From Pseudomonadota bacterium (lineage in GTDB: Bacteria; Desulfobacterota; Desulfobulbia; Desulfobulbales; JAGXFP01), in assembly GCA_018814305.1 (NCBI GenBank), contig JAHJAA010000017.1:22936-86935 (forward strand): a stretch of DNA of 64,000 nt. Direction: 5' to 3'. The translations under genes were made by a program, and so were the position numbers. This document shows, piece by piece, positions 45,434-54,182 of the stretch. The first letter of the stretch is position 1; every line of letters begins with the position of its first letter. The notes beneath the pieces are model-generated. The model had not been told where the DNA came from. It did not search any database and saw nothing but the letters and a program-made list of their open reading frames with translations.

Positions 45434-46483
45434 ATGCAAAAGCCCGACAAGACCTTCATCAAAGACAGGATTAAACCTCTCGTCTTCACATTGCTCCCGT
45501 TGCTGACACTTTTTGTCCTGGCCGAAAGCATTCTTCATCTGGCCGGAATAGGAAATCCGTTTTCGGTGACCCTGCCGGTCTGGGATTCTCCTTTACAGAT
45601 CCAGGTTCCCGATATCTATTGTGGTTTCCGCCTCAAACCAGATACCGAGATCGGAAGTATCAAATTGAACTCTCTCGGTTTTCGAACCCATGAGTTGAAT
45701 CAAAATGCCGACATCAAGATTCTCTGTCTGGGGGACTCAGTCGGCTTCGGCTGGGGGATCCATAATCCGGCTGACACCTATGCCGGGCAACTTGAGAAGA
45801 TCCTTTCCGAACAGGCGAAGACTACAGGCAGAACCGTTGCGGTCTTTAACGCGGGAATCCCAAGTTATCAGCTTTACCAGGGAGTTCAGCTCTACCTTCA
45901 CTATTTGGCCGATCTGACCGATTGGGACTATGTGATCTGCTCGTTTGGCTGGAACAACAGCAATGATACGAACCCAGCCGAAGTCGAGGGTCGCGAGGAC
46001 GCCGCAATGCTGGAATATATCCGCCGAAACCCGCCCGGGGAAAACGAGATCATCAGAAAGACAAGACGTATTGCGGAACAATTGCACCTGTACAATGCGT
46101 TGAATTCCCTATACATCAAGGGCTTTCTGGCCGAGGAGATCGAGCAGAAACAATACCCCTACCAGCGATACGCCAAACTGCTGACCGATTTTGCCGGGTC
46201 GGTAAAGAGGCACAACGCCCGACCGTTGTTTCTCTCCGTACAAGTCAGGGAGGAAGACAAAGGGGACCGCTACCGGAACGACATAATGAAATTAAACGAG
46301 ACCTCCCGGGAAGTGGCTCAGCTGGAAAAGATCCCGTTCATTGACACCGATCCCCTCTTCAAGAAAAATGGTTCGGGCTGGTTTGATAATATCCATTTCG
46401 ATGAAAAGGGCCACCGAATCACGGCTGAGGTTCTCGCAAGTATCATTGCCCGGGGGTTGGATTTGACGAAGGATTCGTCCTGA
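45434..46483 (+). CDS. membrane-anchored SGNH/GDSL hydrolase
   Basis: A 349-residue protein with an N-terminal signal anchor (about residues 16-34) and a periplasmic SGNH domain: nucleophile in 'CLGDSVGFGWG', 'FNAGIPSYQLYQG' (Gly), 'SFGWNNSND' (Asn) and the Asp/His pair in 'FDNIHFDEKGH'. Such enzymes add or remove acyl esters on exported sugars. It follows the amidinotransferase by ~50 bp on the same strand. Confidence 0.87.
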   Translation: MQKPDKTFIKDRIKPLVFTLLPLLTLFVLAESILHLAGIGNPFSVTLPVWDSPLQIQVPDIYCGFRLKPDTEIGSIKLNSLGFRTHELNQNADIKILCLGDSVGFGWGIHNPADTYAGQLEKILSEQAKTTGRTVAVFNAGIPSYQLYQGVQLYLHYLADLTDWDYVICSFGWNNSNDTNPAEVEGREDAAMLEYIRRNPPGENEIIRKTRRIAEQLHLYNALNSLYIKGFLAEEIEQKQYPYQRYAKLLTDFAGSVKRHNARPLFLSVQVREEDKGDRYRNDIMKLNETSREVAQLEKIPFIDTDPLFKKNGSGWFDNIHFDEKGHRITAEVLASIIARGLDLTKDSS

Positions 46484-46556
46484 ATCCAGAGAGGAACAAG
46501 GTCAAGGAAAAAGTTGACGCAATGCCGCATTGAGTCGACAGGCCACTTTTAGAAAC

Positions 46557-47651
46557 TTATTTCAATCCACCGCTTTTGAATTGAGCCTTGATCTCGGCTG
46601 GGAGTACCATGGCGGTATCGGGTTGATCCCGAAGCCAGCCCAGAAACTCCCCCAGGCAGCCGAGCCCCGATTTTTTCCCCCCAAGATGTGGTTCCGCGTG
46701 GGTCAAGAGGACCGCCAGCCCGCCAGTCTTTCTGATATACTCGCATTTTTCCCGCCAGAGCTGAAGGATTGCCGCCGGTGAATGCCCGGTATAGAGCAGC
46801 GAAGAATCCATGGGCATAGTTACGGGTATCTCAAGCAGGCCCTTCAGGTGATACGGAAAAACCGTAGTGCAACCTCGATCAAATTCAAGATCGGTATCAC
46901 AGATACTCGAATCGTACCGAAAATGCCGGCCGACAGCGGTTAGCATCTCGGGAGAACGCAGCAACGACGGGGAACGAAAACCCACACCATTGTACGGTCT
47001 GATGGTATCTCTGGCACGCTGCAGACGATCCTCCATGGCCTGTTGCTCCAGAAAACAGAGTCGATTGTCATGATACAGATCGTGAGATCCGATCTCATGG
47101 CCGCGCTCATGGAGTTCCCGGACAATCCCGGGATCACTCATGATGACCTCACCGACGATGTAAAAGCAGGATCGAAAGCCGAACCCTTCGACCAGCTCGG
47201 CAATTTTCGGACAAAGGGCGAGACCGGCACGGGTATCGACGTCATGGGTGATTGTCACCGCCCATTTTCCGCCCCAACTCAGGGAAGGAAAACGGCCGCT
47301 CAAGGCCAGCAGCAGATCCGCGCTGGCAGCGATGGGCCAGGGAGGGTCATGCCGGTGCCGGAACAAACGTTTCGGCAAATAGATACACCGGGCCGCCAGC
47401 AGCCGCAACCAGGCCGGCAGCCGGTGGTACGGGAAGGGAATCCCCAGAGCCGGTGAGGTCATCGGCGGGGCATAGGATTCCTGCCGCAGAGCTTCGATGA
47501 CCGGTTCAACATCAAAATTAAAGACACAGCCCTGTTCCCCGCCTCGAACAGCAGGAGGCCGGATTCCGGAAGCCAACGGCAGCCGAACGCTGTCTCCCTC
47601 AAACCAGTCCGGCTTCAGTTCAGGAGGGATGATCAGTTTTTGCCATTGCAT
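46557..47651 (-). CDS. polysaccharide deacetylase-type protein (NodB domain)
   Basis: A 364-residue protein without a signal peptide. 'WAVTITHDVDTRAGL' holds the metal/catalytic Asp pair of the NodB fold, 'GHEIGSHDLYHDN' the metal-binding His residues, and 'LLTHAEPHLGGK' a late catalytic His. Family members remove N-acetyl groups from sugars; the SHxxxH motif is 'SHDLYH'. It overlaps the preceding epimerase-GT2 gene by 32 bases. Confidence 0.87.
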   Translation of the reverse strand: MQWQKLIIPPELKPDWFEGDSVRLPLASGIRPPAVRGGEQGCVFNFDVEPVIEALRQESYAPPMTSPALGIPFPYHRLPAWLRLLAARCIYLPKRLFRHRHDPPWPIAASADLLLALSGRFPSLSWGGKWAVTITHDVDTRAGLALCPKIAELVEGFGFRSCFYIVGEVIMSDPGIVRELHERGHEIGSHDLYHDNRLCFLEQQAMEDRLQRARDTIRPYNGVGFRSPSLLRSPEMLTAVGRHFRYDSSICDTDLEFDRGCTTVFPYHLKGLLEIPVTMPMDSSLLYTGHSPAAILQLWREKCEYIRKTGGLAVLLTHAEPHLGGKKSGLGCLGEFLGWLRDQPDTAMVLPAEIKAQFKSGGLK

Positions 47652-49488
47652 TCTTTCTCTTGGCCGATTTTTTGATTATGCCTCTGATCCGTGACAGCTC
47701 CAGGGCGGTTTTCAGGAGATTTCTCAGACTGACACCGGTGGGATCACCCCATGTTCGTCGGTAATGAGGCACCGGGATTTCCTCGAATCCGTATCCCAGA
47801 GACATGGCCATCACGACAATCTCCGCGTCGACTGCAAAGCCATGGGTTTCGATTTCGATCTCTTCAAAGATACTGGTCCGAAACATCTTGACCCAATTCA
47901 AATCCCGCAGGGGAACATGATAAAACAGCCGCATGAGCCAGTTGTAGAACCGCGAAATAAGAATACGGATCATCGGATCCTGGCGCTCGATCCGACGGCT
48001 GCAGATAATATCCGCCGACTTGCGGGCCTCATAGAACTTTTCCAGATCAGCAACATCGAACTGATGGTCCGCCGGGACCACCACGGCCCATTCCTTGCCG
48101 GCATGCCTGAATCCGGATTTCTGGGCACCGCCGTATCCGACATTGAATGGGTGGTGAACCACCCGAACCCGGTTGTCCTCAGCCACTAGACGATCGGCAA
48201 TGAAACCGGTTCCGTCGTGACTGCCGTCATTGACGATAATCACTTCGAAATTTCCCAGAAAACGGGATACCGCTTCCACGGTATAACGAACGAACGTCTC
48301 CAGATTCCCCGCCTCGTTATAGGCCGGGACAATGACCGAAAGCCCTTCCTCCTGCTGTTCACCCTGCTGCCCGGCAGAATTGCGGACAACAGATGTCCGC
48401 TTCAGTTCGGTCATGGCATCGGATAGATACTCATCGACGGTTCCGCAGCCGGCCAGCCAGGCAACGTAATCGGACAGACCCTCTTTCAGGGTTCTTGTCG
48501 TTTTGAAACCGATCTCACTAAAGGCGGTGATGTCAGCATAGATATGCCGGGATTCCCCCGGTCGAAATTCTCCTGGAATCTCGGGGACAACCCCGCTTTT
48601 TCCGGTCAACTCGGCCAGCATCTCGACCACATCCTTGATTTTGGTGGCCCGGCCGCTTCCGACGTTGAAAACACGATCGCGGGCCTGATCCGATTCCAGG
48701 GCAAGCAGGTTGGCCTCGGCCACGTCGCTGACGTGGATGAAATCCCGGGACTGCTCGCCGTCTTCATAGAGGATTGGAGGAAGATCGTTCAGCAGGCGTG
48801 AAGAAAAAAGCGAAATAACCCCGGTATAGGGATTGGTCAACGACTGCCCGGGTCCATAGGTGAGAAAATACCGAAGGGCGCAGGTATGCAGATCGAAATC
48901 CCTCCCGAATCCCAGGACAAGACGCTCCTGATCAAACTTCGACATGGAATACGCCTTTTCGGGTGAAGGGGTCTTGGTCTCAGGGGTAGGAACCGGTCGT
49001 ACTTCCCGGCCGCAGCGGACACATCGCATCTCCCACTGTCTGGCTGTAAGCTGCCCCAGGGATCTGCGAACACCATCTACCGGCCCACAGGTCTCACACT
49101 GGTATAACCCTTCCCCATAAATGCCGACGGATGAGGCGACCACGAGCCGCTCGACCCGATATTTTCGTTGTTGAATGAGCTCAAGCAGATTCGCGGTGCC
49201 AACGGAATTGACCTCGAAATACCTGCCGATATCGGGAGTGAAGCCGCCGGTTGCCGCCAGGTGAAGCACCCAGTCAATACCGGAGAGCGCCCGGGTCAGG
49301 TCATCGATGTTTCTGATATCCCCTCGAAGGAATTCAGCCTGGGAAGAAAGGGCGGTTTTATTGCCGTGGAGATGGGTGGGATATTCGAGATTATCGAGGA
49401 CTCTTACCTTGTAACCCTTACCAAGAAGGAGATCCACCGTATGTGAGCCAATAAACCCGGCTCCCCCTGTTACCAGAACGTTTTTCAT
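47620..49488 (-). CDS. fusion: NAD-dependent sugar epimerase + GT2 glycosyltransferase
   Basis: A 622-residue two-domain protein. Residues 1-345 are an extended SDR with 'TGGAGFIGSH' and catalytic Tyr180-x3-Lys184 ('YSMSK'). An insert with two CxxC pairs (Cys131/134 and Cys156/159) and 'GQLTARQWEMRC' is typical of dTDP-L-rhamnose 4-epimerase-like proteins. Residues ~382-600 are a GT2 domain ('LSVIVPAYNEAGNLETF', 'VIIVNDGSHDGT', 'VVPADHQFD'), of the undecaprenyl-phosphate sugar transferase type. The linker around 370 is Gln/Glu-rich. It overlaps the aminotransferase upstream as ATGA. Confidence 0.9.
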   Translation of the reverse strand: MKNVLVTGGAGFIGSHTVDLLLGKGYKVRVLDNLEYPTHLHGNKTALSSQAEFLRGDIRNIDDLTRALSGIDWVLHLAATGGFTPDIGRYFEVNSVGTANLLELIQQRKYRVERLVVASSVGIYGEGLYQCETCGPVDGVRRSLGQLTARQWEMRCVRCGREVRPVPTPETKTPSPEKAYSMSKFDQERLVLGFGRDFDLHTCALRYFLTYGPGQSLTNPYTGVISLFSSRLLNDLPPILYEDGEQSRDFIHVSDVAEANLLALESDQARDRVFNVGSGRATKIKDVVEMLAELTGKSGVVPEIPGEFRPGESRHIYADITAFSEIGFKTTRTLKEGLSDYVAWLAGCGTVDEYLSDAMTELKRTSVVRNSAGQQGEQQEEGLSVIVPAYNEAGNLETFVRYTVEAVSRFLGNFEVIIVNDGSHDGTGFIADRLVAEDNRVRVVHHPFNVGYGGAQKSGFRHAGKEWAVVVPADHQFDVADLEKFYEARKSADIICSRRIERQDPMIRILISRFYNWLMRLFYHVPLRDLNWVKMFRTSIFEEIEIETHGFAVDAEIVVMAMSLGYGFEEIPVPHYRRTWGDPTGVSLRNLLKTALELSRIRGIIKKSAKRKNAMAKTDHPS

Positions 49489-50564
49489 ACCGGCTCACCC
49501 CATTTGTTAACTTTTTCGACCACGTATTCCTGCTGTTCTGAGGTGATGAACGGCGACATGGGCAGGGAGAGAATCTCCCTGGCAGCCCGTTCGGCCACAG
49601 GGAAATCGCCCTGTCTCCCGCCCAGTTCCTTGAAACATGGCGCCAAGTGGAGGGGAACGGGATAATGGATGCCCGTATCGATCCCCGCCTCGGCAAGTTT
49701 GCCCTGCAGCCGATCCCGATTCCCCACCCGGATAACATACAAGTGATAGACGCTCTCTCCTGTCGGGCGGGAAATTCCATCCTTGAGGTGATTGGTGTAG
49801 TAGGCAGCAGCAGCCCGGCGGCACTGGTTCCAGCGATCAAGGGATTTCAGCTTCACCCGGAGGACCGCTGCCTGGATGGCGTCGAGACGGTGATTGCCGC
49901 CCTTAATCTCATGGTGGTACTTCCGGCTCTGGCCATAGTTCCGCAAAAGGCGCAGACGATCGCGGAGCTCTTCATCCGATGTGGTTATCGCTCCGCCGTC
50001 ACCGTAGGCACCCAGATTTTTCGAGGGATAAAAGCTGAAACACCCGGCCCGTCCAACACTGCCGGCCCGCCGGCCCTGGCAATCCTGACCATGGGCCTGG
50101 GCGGCGTCTTCGATCACCGGAAGGTCAAACGACGCCAGGTCCTCAGCAGCCACCATCCGGCCATACAGATGCACTGGTATTACCGCCCTCGTTCTGGAAT
50201 TCACCGCCTCATGGGCCTTGGCAATATCCAGCAGAAAACTCTCATCGACGCTATCGACAAACCGGGGGACAGCCCCGATCGCGGTCACCGCCAGAGCGGT
50301 GGCCACAAATGTGTTCACCGGCACAATGACTTCGTCGCCGGCCGAAATGCCGATCCCCTCGAGGGCCATCCGGAGAGCGTCGGTACCACTTGAAACACCG
50401 ATGCAGCAGGAACTGCCCACATACCGGGCAAACGCTTCCTCAAACCCCTCAACTTCAGGCCCCAGAACGAAATTACCCTTTTGGACAACATTCCTGATAG
50501 CTGCGGAGACCTCACCATCGACCTCCCGAAACTCCGCCTGCAGATCGACAAAGGGAACATTCAT
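49485..50564 (-). CDS. DegT-family nucleotide-sugar aminotransferase (WbpE/QdtB-like)
   Basis: A 359-residue PLP enzyme with 'VPFVDLQAEFREVDGEV', 'IEDAAQAHGQ' and the PLP Lys182 in 'FSFYPSKNLGAYGDGGAI', the signature of 3-keto-sugar aminotransferases such as WbpE and FdtB/QdtB. It makes a 3-amino nucleotide sugar when paired with a Gfo/Idh dehydrogenase and a hexapeptide acetyltransferase, both encoded just upstream in this minus-strand run. GAGGG lies upstream of the ATG. A 110-bp palindromic element separates it from the acetyltransferase gene. Confidence 0.9.
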   Translation of the reverse strand: MNVPFVDLQAEFREVDGEVSAAIRNVVQKGNFVLGPEVEGFEEAFARYVGSSCCIGVSSGTDALRMALEGIGISAGDEVIVPVNTFVATALAVTAIGAVPRFVDSVDESFLLDIAKAHEAVNSRTRAVIPVHLYGRMVAAEDLASFDLPVIEDAAQAHGQDCQGRRAGSVGRAGCFSFYPSKNLGAYGDGGAITTSDEELRDRLRLLRNYGQSRKYHHEIKGGNHRLDAIQAAVLRVKLKSLDRWNQCRRAAAAYYTNHLKDGISRPTGESVYHLYVIRVGNRDRLQGKLAEAGIDTGIHYPVPLHLAPCFKELGGRQGDFPVAERAAREILSLPMSPFITSEQQEYVVEKVNKWGEPV

Positions 50565-50614
50565 AATATACCCTCACGGATTCTGCAACAGACGGAACCA
50601 CCCAGGAAAGACTT

Positions 50615-50724
50615 GTAAGTGGTCACAGGTTGCTCAGATTTGTGCGATCGCGATTGCCCGCTATAGCTAACGACTATGCGGGCATGAGCGAGCACGCGAA
50701 GATGAGTAGCCTGTGGCCACTTAC
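50615..50724. repeat. 110-bp imperfect palindrome between glycan genes
   Basis: The outer arms GTAAGTGG(T)CACAGG and CCTGTGG(C)CACTTAC pair over ~22 bases with few mismatches, the middle arms pair partly, and an inner stem TGCCCGC.TATAG / CTATGCGGGCA closes on a CTAACG loop. It ends four bases before the stop of the hexapeptide transferase gene and 50 bases upstream of the aminotransferase start. Its form suggests a palindromic mobile unit or a long mRNA hairpin. Confidence 0.75.
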
Positions 50725-50727
50725 CGT

Positions 50728-51282
50728 TCATCCGGCATCCCTCGCTGGCACCCCGTACCAGGTCATCCCATCCGGCACATCACGGGTGACGACACTGCCG
50801 GCACCGATCATGGCATCACGGCCGATTCGGATTCCCGGCAGAATCGTTGAGTTTACCCCTATCCGCGCTCCCCTGCAGATTGTGGGCCCTTTAAGATTTT
50901 CCTTATCCAGCGGGTATTTATCATTGGCGACCATTGTCCCGGGAGCGATAAAAACTTCGTCTTCGATCACGGTAAACTGGGCAATATAGACATTGCAGTG
51001 GATCAACACATTCGATCCGATCCGGCAACCGTAATCGATCACCGTGTTGCTCCAGACCCTGACCCTGTCTCCGATCCGGTTCGCTTCCCGGATCACCACG
51101 TTGTGACCGGTGGCAAAATGATCGCCAATGATCGACCCTTCGTAGATCACGGTCCCGCTCCGCAAGCGGGCCGAGGCGCCGAGGGAGAGTGGTTGACGTT
51201 GGTCGATCCGCTCGGTAGCGTACCCGATGACGACGTTCTCATCGCGGCACAACCCTTCGCCAATCTCAAGCAGATTTTTCAA
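50728..51282 (-). CDS. hexapeptide-repeat N-acetyltransferase (WbpD-like)
   Basis: About 184 residues of left-handed beta-helix repeats ([LIV]-G-x4: 'VVIREANRIGDRVRVWSNTVIDYGCRIGSNVLIHCNVYIAQFTVI'-type). 'GAGSVVTRDVPDG' and 'YGVPARDAG' end the domain. WbpD and WlbB enzymes acetylate the 3-amino group of UDP-sugars. I propose a TTG start at 51282, six bases after AAAGAGG, which aligns with the family; an in-frame ATG at 51300 lies deeper in the upstream gene. It overlaps the Gfo/Idh gene by 17 bases. Confidence 0.85.
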   Translation of the reverse strand: MKNLLEIGEGLCRDENVVIGYATERIDQRQPLSLGASARLRSGTVIYEGSIIGDHFATGHNVVIREANRIGDRVRVWSNTVIDYGCRIGSNVLIHCNVYIAQFTVIEDEVFIAPGTMVANDKYPLDKENLKGPTICRGARIGVNSTILPGIRIGRDAMIGAGSVVTRDVPDGMTWYGVPARDAG

Positions 51283-52282
51283 TAAAAACCTCTTTGCCAT
51301 GCTGGCGCATCGATTCGCTAGCGGCACGGAGGACCCGAACGACCATGGTCCCGTTTCGACCATCGCTTACGGGTCTACTCCCATCCTCAATACAGTGGAC
51401 AAAATGAAGGCATTGATTTTTCAAGGGTTCCTTCCTTTCAACCTTCGGGCTGAAGATATTGCCGTCCCGGAGCAGGTATTGAAACTCACCAAAGGATTCG
51501 GCCCCCTCGTCAAATGAAATTCCTTTTTCGAAAACCCTGATGCTCTCCAAGGAATCCAGATCATTGAACAGGACCCGCCGTTTGCCGGTGATGGCGATCA
51601 CCTCGCGAACCTTATTGGCGTCCACCCAGCTGACCTGGATATGCCCCATCACTCCACCTGGATAGTTGAGCGTCATGAAACAAACGTCTTCCCGCCCCTC
51701 ACGGAGGTAACACCCCCCGACTGCGCTCAGGGAAAGAGGTTCTTGATCCAGGAGGTATGTAAATATGGCTATGTCATGGGCTGCCAGGTCCCAAAGAGCG
51801 CTAACATCTTCGCGAATGGTCCCCAGGTGATTGCGCCGGGCCGTCAGATAATAGATCTCGCCCGAGGCATCCTCCTTGAGAATATCCTTCATCTTTCTGA
51901 CAGAGTCATTGTAAAGAAAGGTATGCCCGACCATCAGGAGAACGCCTGCCTTCTCGGCACGTTCGGTCAACCTCAGGCAATCGGCCGGGTCAATGGTCAG
52001 GGGCTTTTCGACAAGAAGGTGCTTTCCGTTACGGATGGCCTCTTCGGCTATGGGGAGATGGGTCGACGCAGTAGTCGCCACCACAACCGCATCAATATTC
52101 GACTTGGCAAGGGTTGCCGTGTAATCGGTGCTGGTCTGAATCAATGGATATTTGTTCTTGACCTGAGCCAAGACAGCGGGGTTCTGATCGACAACCTCGA
52201 CGAGATTTGTCTCCGCCAACTCATCGAGAACCCGAAGATAATTCTTCCCCCAGTATCCACACCCGATGAGCGCAATATTCAC
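51266..52282 (-). CDS. Gfo/Idh/MocA-family dehydrogenase (WbpB/WlbA-like)
   Basis: A 338-residue NAD(P)-dependent oxidoreductase: 'IALIGCGYWGKNYLRVL' Rossmann start, 'VVVATTASTHLPIAEEAI', 'GKHLLVEKPLT' with the conserved catalytic Lys, and 'DLAAHDIAIFTYLL' with the active-site His. WbpB-type enzymes oxidise C3 of UDP-GlcNAcA, and the adjacent acetyltransferase and aminotransferase would complete a 2,3-diamino sugar. The start is GTG with GGAGG six bases upstream. Confidence 0.87.
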   Translation of the reverse strand: MNIALIGCGYWGKNYLRVLDELAETNLVEVVDQNPAVLAQVKNKYPLIQTSTDYTATLAKSNIDAVVVATTASTHLPIAEEAIRNGKHLLVEKPLTIDPADCLRLTERAEKAGVLLMVGHTFLYNDSVRKMKDILKEDASGEIYYLTARRNHLGTIREDVSALWDLAAHDIAIFTYLLDQEPLSLSAVGGCYLREGREDVCFMTLNYPGGVMGHIQVSWVDANKVREVIAITGKRRVLFNDLDSLESIRVFEKGISFDEGAESFGEFQYLLRDGNIFSPKVERKEPLKNQCLHFVHCIEDGSRPVSDGRNGTMVVRVLRAASESMRQHGKEVFIEKSA

Positions 52283-52827
52283 ACCTCTCCTCCCAGCAAC
52301 TTGGACGTTGGCATCTTTCCCCGTATCCCATTGTATCGGGTCGTAATGGGGGCGGGAACCTTCTATTCCCTCTTATACCACAGGGAATATTTCATATAAA
52401 TGTTCAGTTGGATTACTGTCAACTCATAACTGGTCGACCCCACAAACAAATAAAGGGCTTACGGGAATTCCGCACACCCTTTATTTATTTGGTACCATCA
52501 GGAGAAATGTCGGTTAACTAGTGCCTCTCCAGAAATGAGAATTTTCCTTCAAGATCCAGGCATGTGAAAAAAAATAATCGCAGACATATATATGATATTC
52601 CGAGCATTATTTGCGGACTGATGACACGAAGCTACGATTCACGGCAAAGGTCTGCCTAGCGTCCCTAATCCACATCCGGGGACCACAGGTATTGGTCAAC
52701 CGGAGGACAGTGGATCGGATGGAATAAATTGTATTATAGAGCTGGTGGTATTTTTCCCCAGCGCTCTTTATGACCAGCGACAAGGAGCGGTAACAAATCC
52801 GGGAGGAAAACCGCTCCGAATAAAACG
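52283..52827. other. 545-bp region between Gfo/Idh and OmpA-type genes
   Basis: No gene is supported. A 10-bp stem AAATAAAGGG / CCCTTTATTT with a 19-base loop lies at 52448-52486, and an 8-bp stem GGAGCGGT / ACCGCTCC at 52784-52817 directly follows the OmpA-type stop on the minus strand. The latter may be a weak terminator; neither is followed by a long T run. Confidence 0.5.
52784..52817 (-). terminator. hairpin after the OmpA-type gene (weak)
   Basis: A perfect 8-bp stem, GGAGCGGT and ACCGCTCC, 18 bases apart. It begins ten bases after the stop codon of the minus-strand OmpA-type gene. The following TTGTC is a poor U tract. Confidence 0.4.
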
Positions 52828-54063
52828 TTACTGAAACTTAATCTCCACCCGCCGGTTCAAGCTTCGGCCCTCATCGGTTGTATTATCTCCTACCGGGTTC
52901 GCTACCCCATGCCCTTCCCGGATGATCCGCCCAGGAAAGATCCCCTTACCGATCATATAGGCTGCAGCGGCATCGGCGCGCCGTTTGGAAAGTTTCCGAT
53001 TGTAGAGTTCACTGCCGGCACTGTCGGTATAGCCATGCAATTCTATGTTCAGATCAGGCTGATCGTTCAAGACCTTGATCCAGTTGTCCAGTTCGACTTT
53101 ACCCTTATCCGTAAGAGAAGAACTCCCGGAGGCAAATGTGACATTCTGTTTGGCGTTGTCGGCCAGATAATTCAGACCAGCAGTTGTTCCACGATATTCA
53201 TCCTGCAGCTTGTCCTTATCCGGCATGGCGTACATATAGATGGCAATACCGTCCAGAACCTCGCCCTTCTTGCCTTGTAAAGCTATAGCACCTCCCAACG
53301 TTTCCGTGGACTGGGAACCGGCCGCTCCGGACCGTGGCCCGTTGACGGTGATGGCCTTTTGGGATGAGCTGTACTCGCCGATGGTATCACCGGGGTTGGG
53401 ACGACCACCGGTCAGACCGGCACGGGCCACGAGATAAAATTCCCTGTCGGGTTGGACATTCAGCGTAAAGCTGCCGTCTTTCCCTGATGGGGCTGAGATA
53501 TATTCCGGCCGGCCAAATGACGGATTCTTTCTGGCCAGAACAATAGCATTGGGATACGGCACTCCGGAGCCCTCCCCCTTATACACTTTCCCTTTCAACA
53601 GAAAAAGCTGCTCGGTTTCATTGAATGCATCGCCCAGGGCACAGGAGATGGTTCCGTAATCAATATCCTTGAAATCCTCGATGTGCAGCTGCCGCAATTT
53701 CCCCTGACCTCCGTCGGCAAAATAAAAGGTCTCATCCGGGCGGGGGGGCCCTGGCTTGGAATCCAGGGTACGGAGGAGCACGCCGATATAGTATTCACCC
53801 TGAAGGAGCTTGCCAGAAAACCTGCCCTCTTCATCACTAAAATACATAAAATCCGGAATTCGTCCGGTTTGCCCTTTAATGGGTGGCAGCCCCTTCTTGA
53901 TATCAAAAAAGGCCACCAGGTAATTGCCGAGGGGTTTGTCCTGAAAAACGACCTGGCCCGACATGGTTCCCATGCGTAATAGCATATAGCCGGGGATGGC
54001 TTGGCTCAGCGAAGGGAGAAAGAAAACGGTAAATAACAAGAGCGACAAAATTCTTTTCAACAT
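52828..54063 (-). CDS. OmpA-family protein with two regulatory-like beta domains
   Basis: About 411 residues: signal peptide (residues 1-22, cleavage near 'SQA'), two beta-rich modules homologous to the secreted protein at 32373-33329 ('KKGLPPIKGQTGRIPD', 'GEYYIGVLL', 'GPPRPDETFYFADGGQGKLR', 'YLVARAGLTGGRPNPGD'), then a C-terminal OmpA/MotB peptidoglycan-binding domain ('FASGSSSLTDKGKVELDN', 'LNIELHGYTDSAGSELYNRKLSKRRADA', 'GHGVANPVGDN'). It would tether an envelope structure to peptidoglycan. The ATG at 54063 has GAGG upstream; the longer frame begins with TTG. Confidence 0.85.
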   Translation of the reverse strand: MLKRILSLLLFTVFFLPSLSQAIPGYMLLRMGTMSGQVVFQDKPLGNYLVAFFDIKKGLPPIKGQTGRIPDFMYFSDEEGRFSGKLLQGEYYIGVLLRTLDSKPGPPRPDETFYFADGGQGKLRQLHIEDFKDIDYGTISCALGDAFNETEQLFLLKGKVYKGEGSGVPYPNAIVLARKNPSFGRPEYISAPSGKDGSFTLNVQPDREFYLVARAGLTGGRPNPGDTIGEYSSSQKAITVNGPRSGAAGSQSTETLGGAIALQGKKGEVLDGIAIYMYAMPDKDKLQDEYRGTTAGLNYLADNAKQNVTFASGSSSLTDKGKVELDNWIKVLNDQPDLNIELHGYTDSAGSELYNRKLSKRRADAAAAYMIGKGIFPGRIIREGHGVANPVGDNTTDEGRSLNRRVEIKFQ

Positions 54064-54182
54064 GGAAACCCTCAAATAATAGAGCTGTTCTTGATCATGA
54101 ATACCAGTGACTCCTCAGTGTGACCGGTTGAAGTTCCAGTAGGAACATCTTCTTTTGGACATTATACCCGAATGGAGGTAGA

